Shown here piece after piece: positions 23,401 to 32,643 of a stretch of DNA of 64,000 nt. Under the pieces are notes generated by a model. That model did not search any database. It was not told where the DNA came from and was given only the letters and a program-made list of their open reading frames with translations. Position 1 is the first letter of the stretch; every line of letters starts with the position of its first letter. Location of the stretch: NCBI GenBank assembly GCA_010909725.1, contig JAACMV010000006.1:514196-578195 (forward strand), given 5' to 3'. This stretch comes from Picochlorum sp. 'celeri' (Eukaryota > Chlorophyta > Trebouxiophyceae). The position numbers and the translations under genes were made by a program.

Positions 23401-24728
23401 AAACCTATTGTGAGGACTTCTTGATCCACCTCAGAAGGATACACTGCCCTCGAATACTGTGGTAGGTACAATGCATTATTCAGTTCTGCATCTGTGTAAT
23501 ATACATTCTTCCTTTTGTATACACCATTCTCTTTCCACCTCACGGCATATTGTTTCACAATATAACTGTGAGAGGGCAGGTGTGTTATATTTCCCCCTTT
23601 ATCGACAAAAGTACTATTAGCAGGCAATGGCTCAAGCTGCCCTGATGGGTCCACCAAATTCTCAAAATCAAGTGCTCTGTCGTAGGCGTCTCTGACCTTA
23701 CACCCATCTTCCAAGGGATACCGAACCACCAATTTTCCATTTTCTTTTTGTATCCCAACGCCATAGCGAACATGCTCAATCCTCCCCCACTCACAATTTT
23801 TCAGATACACAAGACTCACTCCTGGACCATATCCTGAAGTATTCTGGTATGGATCTCGCAGCTTCGTTGCATTTGGGCAGCCCGGAGAGCACAGGTTGCA
23901 CAATTGATGTTCATCACAAGCATCAATATCCAAACCATGCTCTCGCGCACCCAAATATGGCTTGGAGACTTTGTCCAGTACTTCACCCAAGTAGTGCTCC
24001 GACAGAACCTCTAGGTATTCATGCATTTCTCTCTCCGACCCACCTAGGGTCACTTCGAAAACCACGGCATTCTCGAGCTTGTCCTCAGATATAAACATGA
24101 CCAACCCCCAGGGCGGAGCGCCCGAGTCTACCTGCAAGAGCTCCGAGACCTGCATAAGATGCAGTCTCAACATCATGAGATCCTTGCAGTGCTTTGGAAG
24201 CGCCTCTGGCCCTACTCCGTCGCTCAGCTCGTAAATATCCATCGGGATGACTCGGTCCTCATTTGATATACCAGCCTTTGGAAGAATTATTGCTGATGGG
24301 CGCGCAACAATGTATGGATACTTCTCATGTGGTACAAATCCATGAGAGCACAAGACATACTCTGGCAGTTCACTCAGTGAGACAAAGTCGTTTCCATTGG
24401 GCACAGCGATCCCCGCCTTGTCCTTCAAGAACCACCTCAGATAAATGTGCAAATTGTCGTTTGTGAATGCTGAAATCGGCTTGTGGTGCTTGTGCGCCTG
24501 CCGCAACCGTCTGTAATATGGCTTCATAGAAATGGTGAAAATATCTGCCACTTCCAATCTGCAACTCATGAGATCAGAGTACAGATCTGTTTCAAGAACT
24601 TCAAATATAGCGTTGTTAGAGTCACGAACATTCCACGGAACGATACAAAGGTCCCTGAGTTGCCTGTCTTGGGTCTCTGACCATGAACTGGGGCGCTCGA
24701 TCCCCGTCTCTTCTAAATGTTCAGTCAT
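20421..24728 (-). CDS. MULE2 transposase, 1435 aa (DDE, two SWIM zinc fingers)
   Basis: This intronless minus-strand gene has an intact frame. The N-terminal 500 residues are unlike the MULE1 protein and include a Cys cluster (CDEHQLCNLCSPGC). A CHRGK...SCGHTNHDP block near 660-715 parallels the MULE1 block. The DDE core is Asp802 (FIDACHSL), Asp866 (FMLDKSTA), CIFHVMQ, and Glu984 (NNLLERFF). Two SWIM motifs follow, CTC...CTH (about 1094-1107) and CTC...CPH (about 1194-1208), then a Pro-rich tail. It is unusually long for a MULE transposase (commonly 600-900 aa). The start at 24,728 lies about 110 bp inside the right TIR. The gypsy insertion is in the TIR and upstream of this gene, so it may alter the promoter and block mobility. 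Confidence 0.9.
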   Translation of the reverse strand: MTEHLEETGIERPSSWSETQDRQLRDLCIVPWNVRDSNNAIFEVLETDLYSDLMSCRLEVADIFTISMKPYYRRLRQAHKHHKPISAFTNDNLHIYLRWFLKDKAGIAVPNGNDFVSLSELPEYVLCSHGFVPHEKYPYIVARPSAIILPKAGISNEDRVIPMDIYELSDGVGPEALPKHCKDLMMLRLHLMQVSELLQVDSGAPPWGLVMFISEDKLENAVVFEVTLGGSEREMHEYLEVLSEHYLGEVLDKVSKPYLGAREHGLDIDACDEHQLCNLCSPGCPNATKLRDPYQNTSGYGPGVSLVYLKNCEWGRIEHVRYGVGIQKENGKLVVRYPLEDGCKVRDAYDRALDFENLVDPSGQLEPLPANSTFVDKGGNITHLPSHSYIVKQYAVRWKENGVYKRKNVYYTDAELNNALYLPQYSRAVYPSEVDQEVLTIGFNKDEKQNKAGIQNGVWGKVVAVQQKEGKVVKVKVLLENEGRHAHFTGKTLQTGWLKVEKFLVLDEEKYMMQHECIPEQSQDDLYIFDFAHDVPEDQLQKDLATRLAEIKALFEIAECCPLNHRKEHLKRPDQIHVGLSKQFCKEQKGIVASTAGTSLDQFKTDLLEERLHYQKLQKPCIIVNLECHRGKQRRVLTTKRISKKVDCGYKVRITYYQSDPGRIYAVKSCGHTNHDPRVFSLGEAVPDNLHAALETLFKERDHSPKQAFMHLSRWGRAHFSLNDEEMSWLTLSACKKARRQFLSSENAALLRNDRESCRKLMDNNADTFLYLVDEPGNWQMAFMTKEQREVLRVCSKMIFIDACHSLNKKGDITLTMMVRDPYGNGFPVAYCVCSGGETAAKWREFLKAVIEACDLDPETITFMLDKSTACIAALKSLKYRYVLCIFHVMQAWGRHLRSADSPVREDSCRKAVLKYVRKLSLMTLDQAFDREEASFREFLQRIDSSGKLLAYYNQEWSHIDDTWSRHGRRDLRDMKSDTNNLLERFFRSVKRDYLRGMRAKRRDLLIQTLINKATDYHIEVLKSKLANRDVSQRELLQRQYDEAVAYFRRHIRPVVLPETPGSLVSTSFGDDRVLRMLCKDGLVHYSCLGDLSCTCDANEDDICTHIQALMRGDNGECHLNLDHIMAAADIVRRGLQHENPTPVQKMREDRTTDEPVDVYECWPISFYVAGEFPAKDSNKKRLPYFVNASDNICTCHCYNLLSICPHLIGLGCSSEDDLREILNQMQGSLSIKKNNEVNEEWITALQAQLELAPHTQDDIALPRRDDASRTSQRRHASGLLSDAIKSMKRDFDAMDDHVQMQWLNDFMLPAVNQIKVFKERHAASSNNNSSHVSGSRAFDCRENRFVTQVRFSRQSSSAPNSENALFSDGLEYLAQFTRNTEEEESVDIDATPCPPPAPPAGQIPPNPGTQPRGTHVEATLRSIRENLRDNTTRQ

Positions 24729-24839
24729 GGCGAATCTTAAAAACGATTATATGATAGTAATCACCGATAATATCTATCTGTCGCAATGCTTTGCAGCGTA
24801 CGGAGATTTTACCCGCGATTCGAAATTTGAACTCCCTAT

Positions 24840-24848
24840 CCGGGAGGC
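24840..24848 (-). repeat. MULE2 right TIR, inner fragment
   Basis: CCGGGAGGC is the innermost 9 bp of the right TIR, cut off from the rest by the gypsy element. Its last five bases (GAGGC) are the target-site duplication. Confidence 0.85.
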
Positions 24849-25116
24849 TGTAACAGCACAGATGATGCCTCAAGGCACTCTCTTATTAAGGAATCAAGCT
24901 ACCAAGAAGATTACACAACATAACCATGAACCAGAATCTATACTCGAGGACTCATAAGATTAACTACCATTCTACTACATAAACCATCGTGTAACACATT
25001 ATAATCAAGGCCTGTGTTACCAGGATACCAACATAGTGCAGTCTCTACTACGGTGTGGACCGTCAGCCGACCGAACCCAAACATCAGTCTCAGGACGCTC
25101 AGTGCACGCTCTTACA
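24849..25116 (+). repeat. Gypsy 5' LTR
   Basis: The LTR is 268 bp, TGTAAC...CTTACA. The internal region begins AGTGGTTTCAGCTC at 25,117. The TGG two bases in (25,119) is the likely start of a primer-binding site; I could not assign the tRNA. Confidence 0.96.
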
Positions 25117-25249
25117 AGTGGTTTCAGCTCTATTTCGTATAAATCCCGTGGATTTGGCGTGAGGAATCGAGATCTCACGGTATTGAAGTGACGCGGACTG
25201 GGACAGTGCGGTAGCTCCTCTTTGCATCAAGACCTCAGCAATAATTGAC

Positions 25250-26275
25250 ATGGCAACTACAAGAGCAGCGCGAAGACGCGCAGAAGAAGAAGGAAATGGT
25301 GAAGAATTCGCTGATTTTCACTCGGAAAATGGTTCAGAGCCCTCAGTGCCAGTGGGTGGAATATCCTCACTGACCTCACAGCAGGCAGCATTGACCTTTA
25401 AATATAAGGAACTGGCAGCAACTTTGACTCGAGAATATCGTTGGGAAAAACAACCGGCACATACCTCTCAGGCAGAATGGCTATTGTCTGTGGAACATCT
25501 GTTGGCAGCACAAATATTCATACTTCCACAGGAAATGACAACTCAAACGGTTTATACGCAATTATTCCTTAATGCTGTTCCGCCACGGATTGGTATGCTA
25601 CTCAGGACGGATTCAGGATCCTTTGTAACTTGGGAAGAAGCCAAGGAGATATTTCTCAGAGACCAAATGGGGGTTGGCTATGCCGCTATGTTGTACCAGC
25701 AGTATTCAGCAATGAAACAAGGTGCTAATGAAGGAATTGTAGCATTCTACCATCGGTTCGAACAAACATACGACCGCGTGGTTAGATATTGTGGCTCAGC
25801 TATCATTGGACAGAAGCATTTGGGAGTTTTCACACCAAAGCTGCATGCAAAAGTTTACCCGCATGTTGGGAAATTCTTCCAGAAGCGTAATTATGACTTC
25901 TCTGCGAGTACACCAGAACAGATGTACCAGGAATTAAGGCAGTATTTGCTATCAAGGATTGGGGAAGTGGACAGTCACATTTCCTTGGAAGGAAGGTCGC
26001 AAGGTCCGAACGAACAAGTCAACCTTATGAGGTACTCTAATCAAGGTAATCGTAATCAATATGGATATAACCAAGGAAATCGTAATGGATTTAAAGGAAA
26101 AGGAAAATGGAAAGGAAAGTCCCATTATCAGAATAAGAACAACAACAACAACAACAACAAGAAGCATGATGATAACGAAGAAGAATATCATCAGAAGAAG
26201 AAAGGTAACAATCACCGAATTAATAACATCGAGGATCAGGAAAACGAAGAAGGGACCTCTGCCATGAGCCAGTAG
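25250..26275 (+). CDS. gag: Gypsy Gag polyprotein
   Basis: The protein is 341 aa, starting 134 bp after the LTR. A retrotransposon gag core is suggested by the Trp/Phe-rich middle (KYKELAATLTREYRWE; TWEEAKEIFLRDQ; GIVAFYHRFEQTYDRVV). No CCHC zinc knuckle is present; instead the C-terminus has an Asn/Gly/Lys-rich basic segment (QGNRNGFKGKGKWKGK) followed by an Asn run (CAA/AAC codons), which may bind RNA. It assembles the cytoplasmic particle that packages element RNA. The stop is TAG at 26,273. Confidence 0.88.
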   Translation: MATTRAARRRAEEEGNGEEFADFHSENGSEPSVPVGGISSLTSQQAALTFKYKELAATLTREYRWEKQPAHTSQAEWLLSVEHLLAAQIFILPQEMTTQTVYTQLFLNAVPPRIGMLLRTDSGSFVTWEEAKEIFLRDQMGVGYAAMLYQQYSAMKQGANEGIVAFYHRFEQTYDRVVRYCGSAIIGQKHLGVFTPKLHAKVYPHVGKFFQKRNYDFSASTPEQMYQELRQYLLSRIGEVDSHISLEGRSQGPNEQVNLMRYSNQGNRNQYGYNQGNRNGFKGKGKWKGKSHYQNKNNNNNNNKKHDDNEEEYHQKKKGNNHRINNIEDQENEEGTSAMSQ

Positions 26276-26424
26276 GTGATGACACACCTCAGAGTCCCCA
26301 GAAACAAGCTGGTGAGGAGTTTGATTGGCAAGAAGTTATCAACGCGTTAGATCATGAGGCGGTACACAGGTTAATCGAAAACACATCTGCAAAGCAAGTA
26401 AAACAAGGTCATTTACCAATTGTT

Positions 26425-29400
26425 ATGGGCAAGATTAACGGAACAGATGTCCGAATCTTAGTGGATACAGGAGCAAGTCGCAGCTTTATATCAAAAGGAC
26501 TGGTGGATTTGCTTGGATTGGTCGTCAAGGAAAGTCGACGTTCGTCAAAGATTATTAGTATTCATGGAGAAGAACCCGTTAATCAGGAAGCTACAGTGGA
26601 AATTATGTTACCTACAGTGCAGCAAAAGGCCAGGAAAAATGGAGGCACATCGCATGTGCGAGAGATGTTATCGTTGTTGGTTATTGAATTGCAAAGCTAT
26701 GATGTTATCCTGGGTTATGATTGGTTATGCAAGCAAGGTGAAGAGAAAGTTGTGAGTCCCTCAGAAGTGAGTTATACTAAAATGAACAAGAAAGGTAAGC
26801 CAGAAGCCAGAGTTATACAGATTGGAGATCGAAATATCTCACACGACGGATTCCTGAACAACCTGATTACAATGGAACAGATCGAAACTGGATATGGGAA
26901 TTGGCTGAATGAGAAAGAAGATGAAGTCTATCTATGTGTTGTGCAAGAAGCAGCAACAGAAGAAACATTGGCGTCTACCAGATACGTCGCGAGAGAAATG
27001 GAAGACCTGAAGAGAAAATATCAGAGTCTCTTTATTAATGGCACACCTACGACTCTACCCAGATACAGGGGTAAATATGATGTCGAAATACGAACAGAAG
27101 AAGGATCAAAGATCCCGTGTGCAAGAATGAGGTTGCTGGCACCTAAAGAACAAGACCAGTTGGATCACGAAGTCAAGGAATTATTGAAGAGAGGTTTAAT
27201 AGAACCTTCAAAGTCACCTTATGGAAGCCAAGTATTATTTGTGAAGAAGAAGGACGGATCATTACGCATGTGTGTGGATTATCGAGCATTAAACAAGATT
27301 ACAGTGGAAGACAAATTTCCCTTGCCGAACATACAGGCATTATTGAAGAGGCTACGAGGAGCCAAATGCTTCTCGTCATTGGATCTAGCATCAGGTTATT
27401 GGCAATTCAGAATTAAGGACAAGGACGTACACAAGACAAGTTTCAGAACGCCAGATGGAAGTTATCAATGGAAGGTATTGCCGTTTGGTTTGACAAATGC
27501 ACCATCTGCATTTCAACGGAATATGAACAGTATACTACGTAAGCATATTGACGCTGGATTTGTTGTCGTTTATTTGGACGATATATTAGTATTTTCGCGT
27601 ACAAGGAAAGAGCATAAAGAGCAACTGGATCGGATTTTCCAAACATTGAAGGAACATGAATTGTATTTGCAAGAGAAGAAGTGCTCATTCTTTCAGGATG
27701 AAGTGTTATTCTTAGGACAAATTGTTACAGCGGACGGTATCAGGGTAAACCCAAAGAAGATAGAAGCTGTACAGAACTTTCCAGTGCCTCATAATATCCC
27801 TACATTACGATCATTTCTTGGATTGGCGAATTACTATCGTCGTTTCATCAGGGATTACTCCGCTCAAGTTTGTCACTTGTCAGAATTGCTTAAAGATGAT
27901 GTACCATTTGTCTGGACGGACGAATGTGATCGAGAATTTCAGAACATCAAGTTGAAGCTGACTTCAGCACCAACATTGAGGATTGCAGATCCGAATTTGC
28001 CGTATGTGGTGCACACAGATGCATCAGACGTTGCACTAGGAGCAGTGCTTATGCAAGATTTTGGAAAAGGCTTACAGCCTATTGAGTTCTTATCAAAGAA
28101 ATTTGGAGACACACAGCGAAAGTATCAAGTGTTTGAAAAGGAAATTTTGGCATTGGTCGCAGCCCTACGAGAATGGCGACATTACTTACTTGGAGCGAAA
28201 GGTGGAGTAACTTTATATACAGATAACCGCGCAGTTACTCATTTGAGAACCTTGAAGACACCTGGTAGAAAAGGACTGGGTTGGTTGGAAATACTAGCTG
28301 AGTATGGGCAAGGCTTGGTTATTTCCTACATTACTGGTAAACAGAACAGAGTCGCGGACGCTCTTTCTAGAATGGGGGAGAGAGTGAATACCTTACAAAC
28401 TTTCGAAAATGGAAAGCTTATCGATGTGACAATTATGCACATCACGGACAAACAAGAATTTGCTGAAGATATGGAACCAGATTGGTATAGAACAGAACTA
28501 TGCCACAGTATTGGAGTGTCATTGGAAGATCCAAACGCAGTCCCTTTCATATTGCAGAACGTGGCAAGTCAAGTCACGCCGACGTATGATGATCAAGCAT
28601 GGACAAAATATTTGCGAGAATATGTATTGACGAAAAATGGAGATTTTAGGAGCAGAGTTCTGGAGCAACATGATAAGATTGACCCTGATCAAGTCATCTT
28701 TGAACATGGATTACTCAGAATCGTGCAGCCTAATAAGCTTCCTCAGGTGATATTGGCAGTATCACAGAATACATCGCAGTTGAGGACCGAGTTAATTACA
28801 GAAATACATAACGCTTTTGGACATATTGGAAGAGACAGGCTATTGCAAGCCATGCAAACATTCTTTTACTGGACAAATATGAGACAGGACGTTGAGGATG
28901 TGGTACGACACTGTGAAGTATGCAGTAAATCGAAGAATATTAATCAGAAGCCTTATGGCAAGGCTCAACCATTACCCACACCAAAGTACAGATGGGAAGA
29001 GATTACTATGGATTTGGTTTCAGGATTTCCTAAGAATGAGGAAACGAAGCATGACAGCATTCTGGTGTTTGTTGACAGATTATCAAAGATGGTCAGAACA
29101 GTACCTATACAGAAAGAGGGATTACCTACTAAAAGAATTGTAGAAGCGTTTATCGATACGATATTCAAGTTACATGGAATGCCGAAAAGGATCATAACTG
29201 ATCGAGCATCTACATTTACTGGAGAATTCTATCATGCAATGATGGACGTGTTTGGGACAAAGTTGTCTCACACTACAGCTTTTCATCCACAATCAGATGG
29301 ACAGACTGAGAGAGCAAACAGAAGTATCATTGATATGCTGAGAGCATACTGTGCGAACAATATTCAGGATTGGGAGAAATACTTACCATTGGTGGAATTT

Positions 29401-30072
29401 GCATTGAACAGTGCAGTGAGTACCAGTACTCAGACGACACCATTCTTCTTGAATTATGGAAGACATCCAGTATACCCATTTGCAAACGCATCTCAATTAA
29501 TGGTATCAGACAGAGAGGATGTTAATGAAATATTATTGAGGATTCAATCAGCTATACAGATGGCACAAGCTCATTTGGAAGAAGCTCAGCGAAGACAAAA
29601 AGAAGTCATTGGAGCTCGAAGAAGAGAACATGATATTCAAGTCGGAGATAAAGTTTATGTGAGTACAAAGAACTTTAGACAACGCTTGGGACCAGGGCAA
29701 GCAAAGCTGTTTTCCAGATACATTGGCCCTGTAGTTGTGACTGAATTGATTGGCCCTAACGCAGTAAGATTGAATTGGGAAAGTATTGAATCGAAAGACG
29801 AATATAAATACGTCAAGAAGATGCGTCCAGTTCTCAATGTGGAGTGGTTACAGAGATATGATCACCCAGTGAGAAAGAATACTACGTATCCAAAGATCAG
29901 AGAAATCACAGATATCGTTACTGATGAGAATCAAAACCAGATCTACAAGGTGAAGTACCATGAATCTTCACCACAAGAAGAATCAGTTCCCGAAGTTGAA
30001 TTAAAGCTCAGATATGGAGTTGACGAAGTACACGAGTTACTCAAGCAATACTCGAGACGAGTATCCAACTAA
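26425..30072 (+). CDS. pol: Gypsy Pol polyprotein (protease, RT, RNase H, integrase)
   Basis: From the first Met it is 1215 aa. Domain order is the Ty3/gypsy one: aspartic protease (LVDTGAS, residues 12-18), reverse transcriptase (LDLASGYWQF; YLDD at 383-386), RNase H (HTDASDVALGAVL; YTDNRAVTHL), and integrase with an HHCC zinc finger (HNAFGHIGRDR ... CEVC) and DDE residues Asp863, Asp926 and Glu962 (D-x35-E). The tail (YPKIREITDI...YKVKYHES) resembles a degenerate chromodomain without a clear aromatic cage. The Pol frame is -1 to Gag and is open from 26,224, overlapping Gag by 52 bp, so expression by frameshift is possible; no canonical slippery heptamer is seen. Reinitiation at 26,425 is the alternative. 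Confidence 0.95.
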   Translation: MGKINGTDVRILVDTGASRSFISKGLVDLLGLVVKESRRSSKIISIHGEEPVNQEATVEIMLPTVQQKARKNGGTSHVREMLSLLVIELQSYDVILGYDWLCKQGEEKVVSPSEVSYTKMNKKGKPEARVIQIGDRNISHDGFLNNLITMEQIETGYGNWLNEKEDEVYLCVVQEAATEETLASTRYVAREMEDLKRKYQSLFINGTPTTLPRYRGKYDVEIRTEEGSKIPCARMRLLAPKEQDQLDHEVKELLKRGLIEPSKSPYGSQVLFVKKKDGSLRMCVDYRALNKITVEDKFPLPNIQALLKRLRGAKCFSSLDLASGYWQFRIKDKDVHKTSFRTPDGSYQWKVLPFGLTNAPSAFQRNMNSILRKHIDAGFVVVYLDDILVFSRTRKEHKEQLDRIFQTLKEHELYLQEKKCSFFQDEVLFLGQIVTADGIRVNPKKIEAVQNFPVPHNIPTLRSFLGLANYYRRFIRDYSAQVCHLSELLKDDVPFVWTDECDREFQNIKLKLTSAPTLRIADPNLPYVVHTDASDVALGAVLMQDFGKGLQPIEFLSKKFGDTQRKYQVFEKEILALVAALREWRHYLLGAKGGVTLYTDNRAVTHLRTLKTPGRKGLGWLEILAEYGQGLVISYITGKQNRVADALSRMGERVNTLQTFENGKLIDVTIMHITDKQEFAEDMEPDWYRTELCHSIGVSLEDPNAVPFILQNVASQVTPTYDDQAWTKYLREYVLTKNGDFRSRVLEQHDKIDPDQVIFEHGLLRIVQPNKLPQVILAVSQNTSQLRTELITEIHNAFGHIGRDRLLQAMQTFFYWTNMRQDVEDVVRHCEVCSKSKNINQKPYGKAQPLPTPKYRWEEITMDLVSGFPKNEETKHDSILVFVDRLSKMVRTVPIQKEGLPTKRIVEAFIDTIFKLHGMPKRIITDRASTFTGEFYHAMMDVFGTKLSHTTAFHPQSDGQTERANRSIIDMLRAYCANNIQDWEKYLPLVEFALNSAVSTSTQTTPFFLNYGRHPVYPFANASQLMVSDREDVNEILLRIQSAIQMAQAHLEEAQRRQKEVIGARRREHDIQVGDKVYVSTKNFRQRLGPGQAKLFSRYIGPVVVTELIGPNAVRLNWESIESKDEYKYVKKMRPVLNVEWLQRYDHPVRKNTTYPKIREITDIVTDENQNQIYKVKYHESSPQEESVPEVELKLRYGVDEVHELLKQYSRRVSN

Positions 30073-30084
30073 ATGGGGGAGAAC

Positions 30085-30352
30085 TGTAACAGCACAGATG
30101 ATGCCTCAAGGCACTCTCTTATTAAGGAATCAAGCTACCAAGAAGATTACACAACATAACCATGAACCAGAATCTATACTCGAGGACTCATAAGATTAAC
30201 TACCATTCTACTACATAAACCATCGTGTAACACATTATAATCAAGGCCTGTGTTACCAGGATACCAACATAGTGCAGTCTCTACTACGGTGTGGACCGTC
30301 AGCCGACCGAACCCAAACATCAGTCTCAGGACGCTCAGTGCACGCTCTTACA
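30085..30352 (+). repeat. Gypsy 3' LTR
   Basis: By eye it is identical to 24,849-25,116. It is preceded by the purine-rich tract ATGGGGGAGAA (about 30,073-30,083), the polypurine primer for plus-strand synthesis. Confidence 0.96.
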
Positions 30353-30357
30353 GAGGC

Positions 30358-30494
30358 CCTCATTTGGGCCGATTTTGGCTTTGGCGGAAATGAGGCATTC
30401 CCGGCTGCATCTGGGAGGGCCTCATTTGGGGGGCTCAGAATGGCAGATTTTGGAGGGTCCAAATCCGGCCCTGCGAGATCTATCTGGGAGGGCC
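30358..30494 (-). repeat. MULE2 right TIR, outer fragment
   Basis: The remaining 137 bp of the right TIR, ending ...GGGAGGGCC. Its sequence mirrors 19,918-20,054. From 30,495 to 30,620 nothing else is seen. Confidence 0.88.
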
Positions 30495-30624
30495 GTATCG
30501 CATGTCCCATTGCTGTAAAACCGCTTGACTCGTCCTCTGCGAAGACAAATGCAATCTCATGGATGTCCTTCGGATGGCGACACAGCGATTGCTATTTGTT
30601 CAAGTACACATGCATATGCATATA

Positions 30625-31270
30625 GTTACGGGCCTATAGGGGGGAATAACTTTATATAGCTGTAACCACAAACGCGATTCCCGCTTCCCTGCAGCAGGAT
30701 AAATTACACTGTGTACATAAAACTGACTATTAATACATTATAAGACTGGACCAGAGAAGCCAAGAAGTGCCTTGTGACGTGGCGTTCGCGAGCGACGAAT
30801 TCGTGAAAAAATCGGGAAAAAAAGCGTGCCACTTTTCATACGTGCCAACCGAGTACCCTTGGGACAGTGCATTAAATAGAAAAGAATAAGATGCACATTA
30901 TAGGGGTGGATGGCAAGCCCGGGTGGCTAGACGCCGCCGCAAAGCGACCAAATGTGCCCAAACATTAACTGTCGAATGTCCGTGCGCACCTCTGGTTGCT
31001 ATCTGTGCCAGGGTATTGACTGTCAATTCACCTATAGTGCTTTGATATTCCAGAAGAAATGGATTGCTGGATTCTCTGTCGATGCCTGACGCGTATCAGA
31101 GGGCAGCTCAGGGAAGTATGTAGTGCTACACGCGAATTGTAATGTTCCCGGTCAACATCAGCCTGTGATGGGATGCTGTTATTCATAGATAGAGTGTCCA
31201 ACCGTCCGGTCAAATTGGCATGTTCATAGGCGCAATTCGTCGATTCATGACACCTGAGTTTGGGCCAAGG
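30625..31270 (+). repeat. ~650-bp dispersed repeat, copy 2
   Basis: Direct copy of 4408-5060 with point differences and small indels. The segment 31,133-31,171 is the reverse complement of 4926-4963, so the core is flipped relative to the flanks. There is no coding potential. Confidence 0.8.
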
Positions 31271-32643
31271 CTGTGACTGCTCAAGGCTAACGCCCCAGGT
31301 TCCATCGCCCGGGTGGAAGCATAATCTACAGCAATCTGCTATGTTTTGCTGCATATTTGCTCCTGAATGTCATTTATCCTGACACTTCCATGTGGAAATG
31401 TCATAAAGGCCAAATCAGATGCTACCTGTAATGCTCATGCAGCCAAGTCATATGTCAGATGGAACAGTGACGACTACGCCACAAAACAAGCAGCCAACAC
31501 TTCAATGCCAAGCATCATGGAAACATATGTACAGTTGTGATAAGTAATGTCCGTGAGCAGTACGATTTTCTGCGGATTATTTGCAAGTGCTGATGGTCAT
31601 GAGGCCATCTACGCCAGTCGAATATTCGACTAGGGATTAATCCCTATGAAGGTCAGGGCGTCAGTATCTCCGTCAATCCCTGTGGTATGAATGTATCGCA
31701 GCGATACCATGCACTTTTTGGTCACCATAGTATGCTTCCCTCAAATTTCTGTCTGTCCATAGCATGCTCGTTTGTGCTACTGTTGACTAAATGCTTCCAT
31801 GTCACCATATTGCTTTCTTATGGCTCTCAGTGAGGTGCTGTTGTGGCCATGATGCGCGATGCCTTAGCCAAACTCATATGTATATGACATTGTGAACGTG
31901 AGGATTGATGACCCATATAGCTGCTCATTATTGGCACAGGGGCAACAATACAAACCTCATAGCAGTAGAATCAATGTGGTTCTCTCGAACTGTGACCTTT
32001 GATCATGAGGATCAAACATGCCATCGAGATGGAAAGGTTTTCTGATTTTAGACAACAAAATCAATGTGGATGCGGCGCATGGATGAGAGGATATCGAATA
32101 TGAAAGCAGTGACATTGCAAGCCTTCCCTCCTACTTGAGAGATATTTTGCAAATGGGGGATGTGAGTCCAACAATGGAAACGCAGGTCTGCTCAGCCGAT
32201 TCACGGATTTGGGAGATTTGTATCGATATCAGGCAATGACAAACCGCAAATAGAGATTTGATGGCGTGTCGACAACTGCATTTATGCAATGCCAGTTGAT
32301 CCAGTGATCCAGTCTATACTGCTGTAGTGCAAAGGAATTTCAAGGATCATGTGAATTAGAACGGGTGTCAAAGAAACCCAGAACGCTTACAAATCCACAT
32401 TAAGGATCATTGAAGGTTTCTGTCTCACCATAGGATTGTTACAGTACATGCATGTTCCCAGCCCATGGGGCTTGGACAAACCTGGCCAACTGAAAGGGCG
32501 GTCCATCCGCCCTTTCCATCCAAACATCACTATGTCGATTGAAGTGTCATGAGACTCACGTCAATAAGGGGCCCGCGAGAATGTTTTTTTTTTAATAAAG
32601 AATACCAGGACTGGTGGAATGATGACACACAAGAAATAATATG
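31271..32643. other. Intergenic, no gene seen
   Basis: About 1.4 kb without a long open frame, a recognisable RNA or an internal repeat. It lies downstream of the sugar transporter and probably holds its 3' UTR next to 32,643. Confidence 0.6.

Larger units (their letters stand above)
24849..30352 (+). mobile_element. Complete Ty3/gypsy LTR retrotransposon
   Basis: The 5504-bp element has two 268-bp LTRs that I read as identical, TGTAA...TTACA ends, and a 5-bp target duplication GAGGC (24,844-24,848 and 30,353-30,357). Gag and Pol frames are intact. Identical LTRs imply a very recent insertion. The site is the right TIR of MULE2. Confidence 0.96.
19918..30494. mobile_element. MULE2: Mutator-like element split by a gypsy retrotransposon
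   Basis: Without the gypsy insertion and its 5-bp duplication the element is 5068 bp. It has 146-bp inverted repeats at 19,918-20,063 and at 24,840-24,848 continued at 30,358-30,494; both arms have exactly the same length once the insertion is removed. It encodes one large transposase. The flanks 19,909-19,917 and 30,495-30,503 show no matching target duplication. Confidence 0.88.

Noticed and set aside
4408..31270. The two 650-bp direct repeats as LTRs of one 26-kb giant element
   Set aside because: No TG...CA ends, primer site or target duplication, and the interior is made of several unrelated transposons.
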